Shown piece after piece: positions 8,524 through 17,398 of a DNA stretch of 64,000 nt. How positions within the stretch are numbered: the first letter of the stretch is position 1; each line of letters begins with the position of its first letter. Location: NCBI RefSeq assembly GCF_900101095.1, contig NZ_FNFM01000004.1, forward strand, positions 310,001 to 374,000, given 5' to 3'. Below the pieces are notes generated by a model. The model was not told where the DNA came from, did no database searches, and saw only the letters and a program-made list of their open reading frames with translations. A program made the translations under genes and the position numbers. The DNA comes from Actinopolyspora mzabensis (GTDB lineage Bacteria; Actinomycetota; Actinomycetes; Mycobacteriales; Pseudonocardiaceae).

Positions 8524-9501
8524 TCAGCGAAGCGCGGTTGCCGGTCTGATCTCCCAGAGTGTCCACAGCGGGCGATAGCCCCTGCGGTGCCAGAACACCG
8601 GGGACAACGGGTTCGCCGGGTTGTAGTAGAGATAGCTGCCCACCGCGCCCGCGGCGGCGAAGTCGTCGTGCACCAACGACATCAGTTCTCGCCCGATGCC
8701 GGTGCCCCGCTCCTCCTCGCGAACCGAGAGGCAGTTGACGTAACCCCAGAGCCCGTTGCCGAGCCGGTGTCCACTGTGGTGGTTGTCGGCGTCGACCCAG
8801 CCGCACTCGGCCAGTCCGACCGGGCTCCCGTCCCGTTCGGCCAACCAGACCGGATCGCCGGATGCGGCGCCGTCCGCGCGGCGAATCCCGCGTGGTCCGC
8901 TCTTCGTGCGCAGTCGGACCGACACGGCGTCGCGCTTGAGTCCGGCCGCGCCGGAGCGCGGAACGGAGGCACCGACGAGGGTGGCGTACTCGAGTTCGGC
9001 CATCGCCAGCTCCAAGACACTGTCCACGTCGGCGGGCTCCGCCCGGCGCATCTTTACGGTACCAGACAGTTTCGTATCTACTGTAGTCGCGGGTGTTCGT
9101 ATCGCCAGGCACGACAACGGGACGAAACCGTGGTCCAGCAGGGCGCGAGTCGCCGCCACGTCCCTGCTGGGCCAGGTGACCAGGCAGGATGAGTCTTGCT
9201 CCTGCGCCCCCAGCTCGCCGAGCTGCCGGCGCAGCGCGTGCAGCAGTGCGTCCATGCCCTCCCGCGGGGCATCGCCCAGCAGCGGGAACAGTTCGTAGGT
9301 CTCGGCGGTCGACCACAGGCTCGCCAGCGACCCCGGTGGCTGACTGGTGTGCGCCGTCAGTCCCGCCACCGGCTCGCCACCGCGCAACCGAGCCATCACC
9401 GGCTCGCCACCGCGCGGTAACGGGTAGGCCTCCGGCAGTGCCGGATCCAACCGGCAAAACCTCGCCTGCTGAATTTCCAGTAGTTCCTGAGCGCTGGTCA
9501 C
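8524..9501 (-). CDS. GNAT-family N-acetyltransferase
   Basis: A 325-residue protein with a degenerate N-terminal half (about 40-160) and a full GNAT acetyl-CoA-binding fold in the C-terminal half; the binding motif is VREEERGTGIGRELM (about 255-269). Likely an acetyltransferase of small molecules or amino groups; substrate unknown. GTG 9501 is chosen because AGGAAG lies upstream and the longer frame runs into the neighbouring methyltransferase gene. It stands between that methyltransferase and the ABC/YhgE pair on the same strand with short gaps (about 95 and 50 nt), so the four may be co-transcribed. Confidence 0.8.
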   Translation of the reverse strand: MTSAQELLEIQQARFCRLDPALPEAYPLPRGGEPVMARLRGGEPVAGLTAHTSQPPGSLASLWSTAETYELFPLLGDAPREGMDALLHALRRQLGELGAQEQDSSCLVTWPSRDVAATRALLDHGFVPLSCLAIRTPATTVDTKLSGTVKMRRAEPADVDSVLELAMAELEYATLVGASVPRSGAAGLKRDAVSVRLRTKSGPRGIRRADGAASGDPVWLAERDGSPVGLAECGWVDADNHHSGHRLGNGLWGYVNCLSVREEERGTGIGRELMSLVHDDFAAAGAVGSYLYYNPANPLSPVFWHRRGYRPLWTLWEIRPATALR

Positions 9502-9596
9502 GACCCTGCTGCGCTTCCTTCGTGGGATTCCGGTGGTTGTGCTGCCATGTTCCGATGGGCGAGATGCCCGCGCCACGAGAGACGTCGGCCAGCTCG

Positions 9597-10466
9597 TCAA
9601 GTCACGAGCTCGCACCGAAAGATCGCGGTCCCGGGCAGAGTTCTGCCGCGCAGCGGACTCCACTGGCCCCAGGTCTCGGTGAGATCGTCGGGCCACTCCG
9701 GTTCCACCAGGCCGCGGAGCCGAAAACCCGCTTCGTCGAGCTGGGTGACGTAGTCGCCCAGGGTTCGGTGGTGCTCGACATAGGTGGCCCTGCCCGTGCC
9801 GTTTATCTCCACGTAGGGACTGCGATCGAAGTAGGAGCCCACGGCGGTGAGCCCCTCGGGGCCGGGGTCGTCCGGAAACACCCAGCGGATCGGGTGCGTT
9901 ACCGCGAACACCCACAGTCCTCCGGGGCGCAACGTACGCGCCACCTCACGCATGACGGCCCCCGAATCCGCCACGAACGGCACCCCGCCGAACGCCGAGC
10001 AGGCGATGTCGAACGAGTCGGAGGCGAAGGGCAGCATGTCGGCACTGGCCTGTACCACCGGGACGTGAATCCCGCTGCGCTCGTTGCCCGCGAGGGCGTG
10101 CCCGAGCATGCCGCCGGAGATGTCGAGCCCCACCGGCCGTGCTCCACGGGCGGCCAACCAGCGGGAGCAGGACGCCGCTCCGCAGCCGACCTCCAGTACG
10201 CGTGAGCCGGCCACATCGCCGAGTAGGCGCGCCTCGCGTTCCCTGAGTCGTTCCGGGCACCACACGAACTCGGTGTCCCCCAGGAACGAACCGTGTTCGG
10301 CCTGGTAGTCGTCCGCGTCGGCGTCCCACCACATCCTGCTCGCCGAACGGGACTCAGTCGCTCCGGCCGCGCGGTTGGCCACCCCGATCGTCCCGAGAAT
10401 TCTCTCGGCGTTGCTGTGCTGCGACTCCGCCGCCTGGCCCGTCGGATCGGGGGTGGGATTGGTCAC
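9597..10466 (-). CDS. Class I SAM-dependent methyltransferase
   Basis: A 289-residue protein with a Rossmann methyltransferase core: motif I VLEVGCGAASCSRWLA (about 100-115), the acidic residue after strand 2 in VGLDIS, and a motif IV-type FDIACSAFG. A methyltransferase of this kind next to rpsA is common in actinomycetes, but its substrate is not established from sequence. GTG 10466 follows GGGAGG, so the 27-codon upstream extension is excluded. It is divergent from rpsA and first in the possible minus-strand operon. Confidence 0.82.
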   Translation of the reverse strand: MTNPTPDPTGQAAESQHSNAERILGTIGVANRAAGATESRSASRMWWDADADDYQAEHGSFLGDTEFVWCPERLREREARLLGDVAGSRVLEVGCGAASCSRWLAARGARPVGLDISGGMLGHALAGNERSGIHVPVVQASADMLPFASDSFDIACSAFGGVPFVADSGAVMREVARTLRPGGLWVFAVTHPIRWVFPDDPGPEGLTAVGSYFDRSPYVEINGTGRATYVEHHRTLGDYVTQLDEAGFRLRGLVEPEWPDDLTETWGQWSPLRGRTLPGTAIFRCELVT

Positions 10467-10902
10467 GGTCGCCTCCCTGGGCTCGTGTGGTGTGCGGTGC
10501 GTACCGATGCCGATCGCTTTCGGGAACCGCCGGGCGATTTGCCCCACGATCGCCGAGACGGGTACGCTATCGCTCGCACCAGGGGTCTGTCTCCGCCAGG
10601 GCCAGTGTTACCGCACGGCGCCGGAGCAGTCCGTTTTCGCGTGGTCCGTCCGCCTTCGGGATTCGTTCCGGAAGCGGTCATTCTCGGAAAAAACACCGCG
10701 CGGGAAGCCACCGCACGTGCTGCTTCCCGCCGGAAGCTGCGGCTTCCGGAGGGAAGTAAAACGTCGGTGTGGTCAACGGCGGTTCCCGCCGCCCGTGGGG
10801 TGCCTCGGCGGTAGCAGGGGGTGGTCCGTGCGGAGCCGATCCGGGTGCATGAGAACCTAGAGACTCGACAACCGACCTACCCGTACCGGAGCAACCCACC
10901 TG
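10467..10902. other. rpsA leader/divergent promoter region
   Basis: 436 bp without a supportable gene between the methyltransferase start and rpsA. It holds the hairpin at 10723-10756 and an A-rich patch (GGAAAAAACA, 10687-10696). I see no clear -35/-10 pair for rpsA; GAGCAACC just before the ATG is a weak ribosome site. Confidence 0.55.
10723..10756 (+). promoter_or_regulatory. Stable hairpin in the long rpsA leader
   Basis: CTTCCCGCCGGAAGC (10723-10737) pairs with GCTTCCGGAGGGAAG (10742-10756) with one mismatch and a TGCG tetraloop. There is no T tract after it, so it is not a normal terminator. It lies about 150 nt before the rpsA start, where an RNA structure could take part in control of S1 synthesis; that role is inference. 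Confidence 0.45.
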
Positions 10903-12402
10903 ATGTCCACCGACACCACCACCGTCCCGACTGCAGCCGCCACCAAGCCGCAGGTCGCAGTGAACGACGTCGGGACGGAGGAGGACTTCCTCGCCGCCGT
11001 CGACCAGACCATCAAGTACTTCAACGATGGCGACATCGTCGAAGGCACTATCGTGAAGGTCGACAAGGACGAGGTCCTGCTCGACATCGGCTACAAGACC
11101 GAGGGAGTCATCCCCTCCCGGGAACTCTCCATCAAGCACGATGTCGACCCCGCCGAGGTCGTGGCCGTCGGCGACTTTGTCGAGGCTCTTGTCCTGCAGA
11201 AGGAGGACAAGGAAGGCCGTCTGATCCTGTCCAAGAAGCGCGCGCAGTACGAACGTGCCTGGGGCACCATCGAGGACCTCAAGGAGAAGGACGAGCCCGT
11301 GCGCGGCTCCGTCATCGAGGTCGTCAAGGGTGGTCTCATCCTCGACATCGGCCTGCGTGGTTTCCTTCCCGCCTCGTTGGTGGAGATGCGGCGTGTCCGC
11401 GACCTGCAGCCCTATGTGGGGCGGGAGCTCGAGGCCAAGATCATCGAGCTGGACAAGAACCGCAACAACGTCGTGCTGTCCCGCCGGGCCTGGCTGGAGC
11501 AGACCCAGTCGGCCGTGCGCAGCGAGTTCCTCAACCAGCTGCAGAACGGCCAGGTGCGCAAGGGCGTTGTTTCCTCCATCGTCAACTTCGGTGCGTTCGT
11601 CGATCTGGGTGGGGTCGACGGACTGGTTCACGTCTCGGAGCTGTCCTGGAAGCACATCGATCACCCCAGTGAGGTGGTCGAGGTAGGCCAGGAGGTCACC
11701 GTCGAGGTGCTCGACGTGGACATGGACCGGGAGCGGGTCTCGCTGTCGCTGAAGGCGACGCAGGAGGACCCCTGGCGTCAGTTCGCCCGTACGCACGCGA
11801 TCGGTCAGATCGTGCCGGGCAAGGTCACCAAGCTCGTGCCGTTCGGTGCTTTCGTCCGCGTCGACGAGGGCATCGAGGGTCTGGTCCACATCTCCGAGCT
11901 GGCCGAGCGTCACGTGGACATTCCCGAGCAGGTCGCGCAGGTCGGTGACGAGGTCATGGTCAAGGTCATCGACATCGATCTGGAGCGCAGGCGCATCTCG
12001 CTGTCGCTGAAGCAGGCCAACGAGGGCTTCACGCCGGACTCGGACTTCGATCCGACGCAGTACGGCATGGCCGCCGAGTACGACAACGACGGCAACTACA
12101 TCTACCCCGAGGGCTTCGATCCGGAGACCCAGGAGTGGCAGGAAGGCTACGAGACCCAGCGCGAGGAGTGGGAGCGGCAGTACGCCGAGGCCCTCGAGCG
12201 CTACGAGGCTCACATGCGCCAGGTCGCCAAGGCCGCCGAGGCCGACGCCGCCGCGGCTGCCGCCGGTGGCGAGGAGGAGCAGCAGCAGGAGGGCAACTAC
12301 ACCTCCGCTGCTCCCGCCGAGGAGGAAGAGCAGGAGCCGAGTGCGATGGCCAGCGATGCTCAGCTGGCCGCTCTCCGCGAGAAGCTCTCCGGTGGCGCGT
12401 GA
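10903..12402 (+). CDS. rpsA: 30S ribosomal protein S1
   Basis: A 499-residue protein with four S1/OB RNA-binding domains at about 35-105, 122-187, 207-276 and 293-362; each ends in the S1-type strand such as VSLSLKAT or RISLSLKQ. The fourth is followed by an acidic, Glu/Tyr-rich tail (about 375-490) typical of actinobacterial S1, which has four domains rather than the six of E. coli. It binds mRNA during initiation on the small subunit. The start at 10903 gives MSTDTTT, as in other actinomycetes. A very strong terminator follows. Confidence 0.97.
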   Translation: MSTDTTTVPTAAATKPQVAVNDVGTEEDFLAAVDQTIKYFNDGDIVEGTIVKVDKDEVLLDIGYKTEGVIPSRELSIKHDVDPAEVVAVGDFVEALVLQKEDKEGRLILSKKRAQYERAWGTIEDLKEKDEPVRGSVIEVVKGGLILDIGLRGFLPASLVEMRRVRDLQPYVGRELEAKIIELDKNRNNVVLSRRAWLEQTQSAVRSEFLNQLQNGQVRKGVVSSIVNFGAFVDLGGVDGLVHVSELSWKHIDHPSEVVEVGQEVTVEVLDVDMDRERVSLSLKATQEDPWRQFARTHAIGQIVPGKVTKLVPFGAFVRVDEGIEGLVHISELAERHVDIPEQVAQVGDEVMVKVIDIDLERRRISLSLKQANEGFTPDSDFDPTQYGMAAEYDNDGNYIYPEGFDPETQEWQEGYETQREEWERQYAEALERYEAHMRQVAKAAEADAAAAAAGGEEEQQQEGNYTSAAPAEEEEQEPSAMASDAQLAALREKLSGGA

Positions 12403-12439
12403 CGGCTAGTCCGGCGGTGAACGGCTGAGACCGTCAACG

Positions 12440-12481
12440 ACGGCCCCGTCCCTGTTCGCGAACAGGGACGGGGCCGTTTTT
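12440..12481 (+). terminator. Intrinsic terminator of rpsA
   Basis: A perfect 38-base palindrome (ACGGCCCCGTCCCTGTTCG and its complement, 12440-12477) followed by TTTT. A textbook rho-independent terminator. Confidence 0.92.
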
Positions 12482-12557
12482 CGTCGACCGGTCGGCTCGC
12501 GCCACCGTGCGACGGACCGTTTCGGCAGGGCGTGAACCGCCTGGCAGGATGAAGCCG

Positions 12558-13757
12558 ATGTTGCGCGTTGGTCTCACCGGAGGAATCGGTTCGGGCAAGT
12601 CGACGGTCGCCGACCGGTTGGCCGAACACGGCGCTCGCGTCATCGACGCGGACCGGATCTCCAGGGAGGTGGTGGCCGTCGGAACCGAGGGGTTGGCCGA
12701 GATAACCGCCCGCTTCGGGTCCCAGGTGCTGGATGACCACGGCGCGTTGGATCGTGCCGCCATGGCACGCCTCGTCTTCGCCGACGAGTCCGCCAGGAGC
12801 GACCTCAACGGCATCGTTCACCCCAGAGTCGCCGCACGGACCGCCGAGCTGATGGCCGAAGCCGGTGCCGACGCCATCGTGGTTCACGACGTCCCGTTGC
12901 TCGTGGAGAACGGTTACCAGGCCGACTACCACCTGGTGGTCGTCGTCGATGCTCCGGTGGAGCAGCGAGTGCGGCGGCTGGTCGAGCGCGGGCTGCCGGA
13001 GGAGGACGCCAGGGCACGTATCGGGGCGCAGGCGAGCGAGGCGCAGCGCAGGGACGCTGCCGACATCTGGTTGGACAACGGTGCGGAGTTGGACCGGATC
13101 CGGTCGAGCGTGGACGAGCTCTGGCGGGAGCGGCTCGTGCCCTTCGAGGCCAACATCCGCTCTCGTAGCCCGCTACCGCTCACCGGCCCCCGAATCGTCG
13201 ACCCTGACCCGGAATGGCCGCGCCGAGCGAGCAGGCTGCTGGCAAGAATCTCCAAGACCGCCGGTGATTCCGCGTTGCGCGTGGATCACGTCGGTTCCAC
13301 CTCGGTGCCCGGCCTGCCCGCCAACGACGTGATCGACCTGCAGCTCACCGTGCGGAGTATCGCCGAGGCGGACGCGATCGCCGAGCCGTTGGCCGAAGCC
13401 GGGATGCCGGTACGGCCCGACGCCGCCGCGGACGATGTGCAGTCTCCTCAGCCGGATCCGGAGCAGTGGCGCAACCGCACCCACGTCTCCGCCGACCCGG
13501 GGCTGCGAGCGAAGCTGCACCTACGGGTCGCGGGTGCGGCCAACTGGCGGTTCGCACTGCTGCTGCCGGCCTGGCTGCGGGCCGATGACGGGGCTCGTCG
13601 GGAGTACGCCTCACTCAAGCGCGACCTCGCGGCACGGTTCGGCTCCGATTCCGATACCCGCCGCTACGTCGAGGCGAAACGACCCTGGTTCGAGCAGGCG
13701 CTGCCCCGGGCGGAGCGGTGGGCCTCCGAGATCGGATGGCAGCCACCGCCGCTGTGA
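12558..13757 (+). CDS. coaE: Dephospho-CoA kinase fused to a GrpB/UPF0157 domain
   Basis: A 399-residue two-domain protein. The N-terminal kinase (about 1-195) carries the P-loop GGIGSGKST and performs the last step of coenzyme A synthesis, ATP-dependent phosphorylation of dephospho-CoA. The C-terminal part (about 205-395) is a GrpB/UPF0157 nucleotidyltransferase-fold domain with the signature VDHVGSTSVPGLPAND. The same fusion is known for mycobacterial CoaE. Start: ATG 12558 (MLRVGLTGG) is preferred because AGGA lies 8 nt upstream; an in-frame ATG at 12549 is possible. It sits between rpsA and uvrB as in M. tuberculosis. Confidence 0.93.
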   Translation: MLRVGLTGGIGSGKSTVADRLAEHGARVIDADRISREVVAVGTEGLAEITARFGSQVLDDHGALDRAAMARLVFADESARSDLNGIVHPRVAARTAELMAEAGADAIVVHDVPLLVENGYQADYHLVVVVDAPVEQRVRRLVERGLPEEDARARIGAQASEAQRRDAADIWLDNGAELDRIRSSVDELWRERLVPFEANIRSRSPLPLTGPRIVDPDPEWPRRASRLLARISKTAGDSALRVDHVGSTSVPGLPANDVIDLQLTVRSIAEADAIAEPLAEAGMPVRPDAAADDVQSPQPDPEQWRNRTHVSADPGLRAKLHLRVAGAANWRFALLLPAWLRADDGARREYASLKRDLAARFGSDSDTRRYVEAKRPWFEQALPRAERWASEIGWQPPPL

Positions 13758-13854
13758 GTCGTCCACGGCCCGCCGGCGACCGTGCTGACGGGAAGCCGAG
13801 TCGATTCCGGGAGCTCGATAGGTTCCGGAGTGCCGGTACCAGCGCCGTGTTCGG

Positions 13855-14373
13855 CTACCAAGCGGTGAACACGCCTCGGTAGGCCAACCATTGTTCGACA
13901 TCCCGGTGCAGCCGGATCTCCTCGTAGATTCGGTGCACCGTACACACCGCCAGATCTGCTTCCTCTAGTGTGAGCATCCCGTCGCTGACCGCGGCGGCGA
14001 ACTCCTCGGACTTGACGATGCGAGCGGCGCCGTGCTCGGGCACCTCCAGCCCCAGCAGCAGATCCGTCGTGATCCAGGAACGCGCGTCCCGTTCGATCCG
14101 GGCCGCTGTCAGCAGGCTGCCGTCCGGACGGGCGTGTCTGCTGCGGGGCCGATAGCGCGTGAGGCGTAGCCCGAGGCCGGGCAGTAACCAGGTCACCTCG
14201 CTGCCGTGCACGGGGTCGTCGGGCGTGTTGCATTCCAGGCACAACCCCCACCGCTCGAGACGGCAGTCGTCAAGCTGCTGGGTGATCCCGGAGCCCAGGT
14301 GCCGCTGCCCACTGGCGACATCGACGACTTCAACGTGTTGAGGAGTGATCACCGAACCCACGAACTCGACCAT
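13855..14373 (-). CDS. DUF402 family protein (first paralogue)
   Basis: A 172-residue DUF402-domain protein. The family has an antiparallel barrel with conserved Asp and Glu; characterised members are nucleoside di- and triphosphatases or FomD-like hydrolases. Conserved features seen: the WLLPGLGLRLTRYRPR strand and a C-terminal helix rich in acidic residues. It is paralogous to the neighbour at 14525-15076 (shared WLLPGL-LR core). The start has no strong ribosome site, so the N terminus is uncertain. A DUF402 gene next to uvrB also occurs in mycobacteria. Confidence 0.75.
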   Translation of the reverse strand: MVEFVGSVITPQHVEVVDVASGQRHLGSGITQQLDDCRLERWGLCLECNTPDDPVHGSEVTWLLPGLGLRLTRYRPRSRHARPDGSLLTAARIERDARSWITTDLLLGLEVPEHGAARIVKSEEFAAAVSDGMLTLEEADLAVCTVHRIYEEIRLHRDVEQWLAYRGVFTAW

Positions 14374-14524
14374 AGCCGCACGGAAACTGTGAAATGATCA
14401 ACAATATGAATCCGTTACGTAACTTTTGAATGTTGTAGACGTCACGTTCGGATCTCGTTCGGCGGATTACGAAGTTCGGCGGTTGTTCCGAGGGGCGGAC
14501 ACGTGTTGCCGCACCCGGGTTCCG

Positions 14525-15076
14525 TCAACCGGTGTGCCGCCAGCTCAGCTCGATACCGAGGGTGTGCAACCACGCGGGCAGGTCGTACTCGTGCCGGGCC
14601 AGCCCGTCCACCACCCGGTGGGTGGTGTCCATCGCGCGGCGCGCGGTCTCGTCGTCCAACAGCTCCGCCCGCAGCGCCGTGACGAACTCGTCGCTGTCCA
14701 GCACCCGTGCGTCCTGCCGTTGCCTGACGGCGACGTCCAGGTAGAGGTCGACGGTGCGCCAGCGGTGTTCGCCCGGCTCTATTCGCACTATGTCGACGTA
14801 GAAGTCCTGGTTCCTCTCGCGTCCCGGCCTTCCTCGGTAGTCACTGATCCGCAGGTTCAGGCCGGGCAGCAGCCAGGACTCGAGGTAATCCAGATCGGGG
14901 TGGTCGATCATGGGGCGTGCCATGTAGAGCCCGAACGGTTCCGCTCGGTACTCGTCCACCCGACGCACCCGTTGCTTGGCGTCGGTGTTCGTCCGGTCGG
15001 TCAGATCGAAAATCTCCACCTTCGGGGGATGAATCGGCAACCCGAGGTCCGCGGCGATCTCCCGTTGCGTCGTCAC
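14525..15076 (-). CDS. DUF402 family protein (second paralogue)
   Basis: A 183-residue DUF402-domain protein starting with GTG at 15076 and divergent from uvrB. Conserved elements: SWLLPGLNLRISDYRGRPGRE (about 87-107), FYVDIVRIE, and WRTVDLYLDVAV. The family includes metal-dependent nucleoside phosphatases. The window has two copies in tandem on the minus strand separated by about 150 bp, suggesting local duplication; sequence divergence between them is high, so the duplication is old. Function in this organism is not known. Confidence 0.8.
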   Translation of the reverse strand: MTTQREIAADLGLPIHPPKVEIFDLTDRTNTDAKQRVRRVDEYRAEPFGLYMARPMIDHPDLDYLESWLLPGLNLRISDYRGRPGRERNQDFYVDIVRIEPGEHRWRTVDLYLDVAVRQRQDARVLDSDEFVTALRAELLDDETARRAMDTTHRVVDGLARHEYDLPAWLHTLGIELSWRHTG

Positions 15077-15172
15077 GGTGCCACTCTACGAGTTGCGGGG
15101 CCGTGCTGTCCGCATCCGAGTGCGATCCGCAGTCGGCGGCGTGATGTCGTACCGAGTCCGTAAGCTGGGAGA

Positions 15173-17335
15173 GTGGCATTCGCGACTGAGTACCCCGTGC
15201 TGGCGCACTCCGAGTTCCGCCCGGTCGGTGAGATCCCGCGCAAGGACGGACGGTTCCGCGTCGTCAGTGATTACGAACCCGCCGGTGACCAGCCGGAGGC
15301 GATCGATCAGCTCGAACGTCGGATCAACTCGGGCGAGACCGACGTGGTGCTGCTGGGAGCCACCGGTACCGGCAAGTCCGCCACCACCGCGTGGCTGATC
15401 GAGCGGATCCAGCGCCCCACCCTGGTGATGGAGCCGAACAAGACGCTGGCCGCCCAGATGGCCAACGAACTGCGCGGGTTCTTCCCGGAGAACGCCGTGG
15501 AGTACTTCGTCAGCTACTACGACTACTACCAACCGGAAGCCTACGTGCCGCAGACCGACACCTTCATCGAGAAGGATTCGTCGGTCAACGAGGACGTCGA
15601 ACGGTTGCGGCACTCGGCCACTTCCAACCTGCTCAGCAGGAGGGACTGCGTGGTGGTCTCCTCCGTGTCGTGCATCTACGGTCTCGGTACGCCGCAGTCG
15701 TACCTGGATCGTTCGATCGCCCTGGAAGTGGGCGGGGAGATCGACCGCGACGTGCTGCTGCGTGCCCTGGTGGACGTGCAGTACCAGCGCAACGACCTCG
15801 CTTTCCAGCGCGGCACCTTCCGCGTGCGGGGGGATACCGTCGAGGTCATCCCGGCCTACGAGGAACTCGCGGTGCGCGTGGAGTTCTTCGGCGACGAGAT
15901 CGACAGGCTCTACTACCTGCATCCGCTGACGGGCGATGTGGTGCACGAGGTGCGTGACCTGCGGATCTTCCCCGCCACGCACTACGTGGCCGGGCCGGAG
16001 CGGATGGAACAGGCCATTCGCGGTATCGAGGAGGAGCTCACCGAACAGCTCGGCAAGCTGGAGCGCCAGAACAAGTTGTTGGAGGCACAGCGGCTGCGGA
16101 TGCGCACCCAGTACGACATCGAGATGATGCGTCAGGTCGGATTCTGCTCCGGTATCGAGAACTACTCACGGCACATCGACGGTCGGGAGGCAGGTTCGGC
16201 CCCGGCCACGCTGCTCGACTACTTCCCCGAGGACTTTCTGCTGGTCATCGACGAGTCCCATGTGACGGTGCCGCAGATCGGCGGGATGTTCGAGGGCGAC
16301 GCCTCGCGCAAACGCACCCTGGTCGACCACGGATTCCGGCTGCCCAGCGCATTGGACAACAGGCCGCTCAAGTGGGAGGAGTTCGCCGATCGCATCGGCC
16401 AGTCGGTGTATCTGTCGGCGACCCCGGGAAGCTACGAGATGCAGCGTTCCGGAGGGGAGTTCACCGAGCAGGTCATCCGGCCCACCGGGCTGGTCGATCC
16501 CGAGGTGGTGGTCAAACCCACCGAGGGACAGATCGACGATCTGGTCGCCGAGGTGCGGCAACGTGCCGGCCGGGACGAACGGGTACTGGTCACCACGCTG
16601 ACCAAGAAGATGGCCGAGGACCTCACGGACTATCTGCTCGAACTCGGGATCCGGGTCAGGTACCTGCACTCGGAGGTGGACACCCTGCGCAGGGTGGAGC
16701 TGTTGCGCCAACTCCGGCTCGGTGAGTACGACGTGCTGGTCGGTATCAACCTGCTGCGGGAGGGGCTCGACCTGCCCGAAGTCTCGCTGGTCTCGATCCT
16801 GGACGCGGACAAGGAGGGGTTCCTGCGGTCCGAGACCAGCCTGGTGCAGACCATCGGCCGTGCCGCCCGCAACGTTTCCGGGCAGGTGCACATGTACGCC
16901 GACGAGGTGACCGACTCGATGCGCCGGGCTATCGACGAGACCAACCGCAGGCGGGCCAAGCAGATCGCCTACAACACCGAGCACGGCATCGATCCGCAGC
17001 CGCTGCGCAAGCAGGTCGCCGACATCCTCGATCGGGTGTACTCGGAGTCGGAGGACACTGAGGAGACCGTTCCCGAGGGCGGATCCGGGCGCAACGCCTC
17101 GCGTGGCAAGAAGCCCAGCGGGGAGGCCTCGGCCACCACCAGCTCCGGTGTGCTCAAGGATCGCGACACCAAGTCGATGCCGCGTGCGGAGCTGGCCGAC
17201 CTGGTGCAGCAGCTCAACGAGCAGATGATGAACGCGGCCAGGGAGCTGCAGTTCGAGCTCGCCGCGCGGTTGCGGGACGAGATCAACGATCTCAAGAAGG
17301 AGCTTCGGGCCATGGACGAAGCCGGCGTGAGCTGA
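15173..17335 (+). CDS. uvrB: Excinuclease ABC subunit B
   Basis: A 720-residue nucleotide-excision-repair helicase-like subunit that loads onto damaged DNA with UvrA and recruits UvrC. Seen: Walker [10 protein letters not shown] (about 62-70), the beta-hairpin [16 protein letters not shown] (about 113-128), DEAD-like box IDESHVT, helicase motif [11 protein letters not shown], and a C-terminal UVR motif (about 675-710, [19 protein letters not shown]) that binds UvrC. A Ser/Gly/Glu-rich linker (about 620-665) precedes the UVR motif. The GTG start at 15173 has GGGAG very close upstream; the protein carries about 20 residues before the usual first conserved strand. Confidence 0.96.
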   Translation: MAFATEYPVLAHSEFRPVGEIPRKDGRFRVVSDYEPAGDQPEAIDQLERRINSGETDVVLLGATGTGKSATTAWLIERIQRPTLVMEPNKTLAAQMANELRGFFPENAVEYFVSYYDYYQPEAYVPQTDTFIEKDSSVNEDVERLRHSATSNLLSRRDCVVVSSVSCIYGLGTPQSYLDRSIALEVGGEIDRDVLLRALVDVQYQRNDLAFQRGTFRVRGDTVEVIPAYEELAVRVEFFGDEIDRLYYLHPLTGDVVHEVRDLRIFPATHYVAGPERMEQAIRGIEEELTEQLGKLERQNKLLEAQRLRMRTQYDIEMMRQVGFCSGIENYSRHIDGREAGSAPATLLDYFPEDFLLVIDESHVTVPQIGGMFEGDASRKRTLVDHGFRLPSALDNRPLKWEEFADRIGQSVYLSATPGSYEMQRSGGEFTEQVIRPTGLVDPEVVVKPTEGQIDDLVAEVRQRAGRDERVLVTTLTKKMAEDLTDYLLELGIRVRYLHSEVDTLRRVELLRQLRLGEYDVLVGINLLREGLDLPEVSLVSILDADKEGFLRSETSLVQTIGRAARNVSGQVHMYADEVTDSMRRAIDETNRRRAKQIAYNTEHGIDPQPLRKQVADILDRVYSESEDTEETVPEGGSGRNASRGKKPSGEASATTSSGVLKDRDTKSMPRAELADLVQQLNEQMMNAARELQFELAARLRDEINDLKKELRAMDEAGVS

Positions 17336-17340
17336 ACCTC

Positions 17341-17377
17341 GCGGGGGACGGGTAACGACCTGTTCGCTCGTCCCCGC
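17341..17377. terminator. Hairpin terminator between uvrB and the convergent acyl-CoA dehydrogenase
   Basis: GCGGGGGACG pairs with CGTCCCCGC (one bulge) around an 18-nt loop, 5 nt after the uvrB stop. It lies between convergent genes. Confidence 0.65.
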
Positions 17378-17398
17378 CGGGGGATCGGGCTCCGGGGC

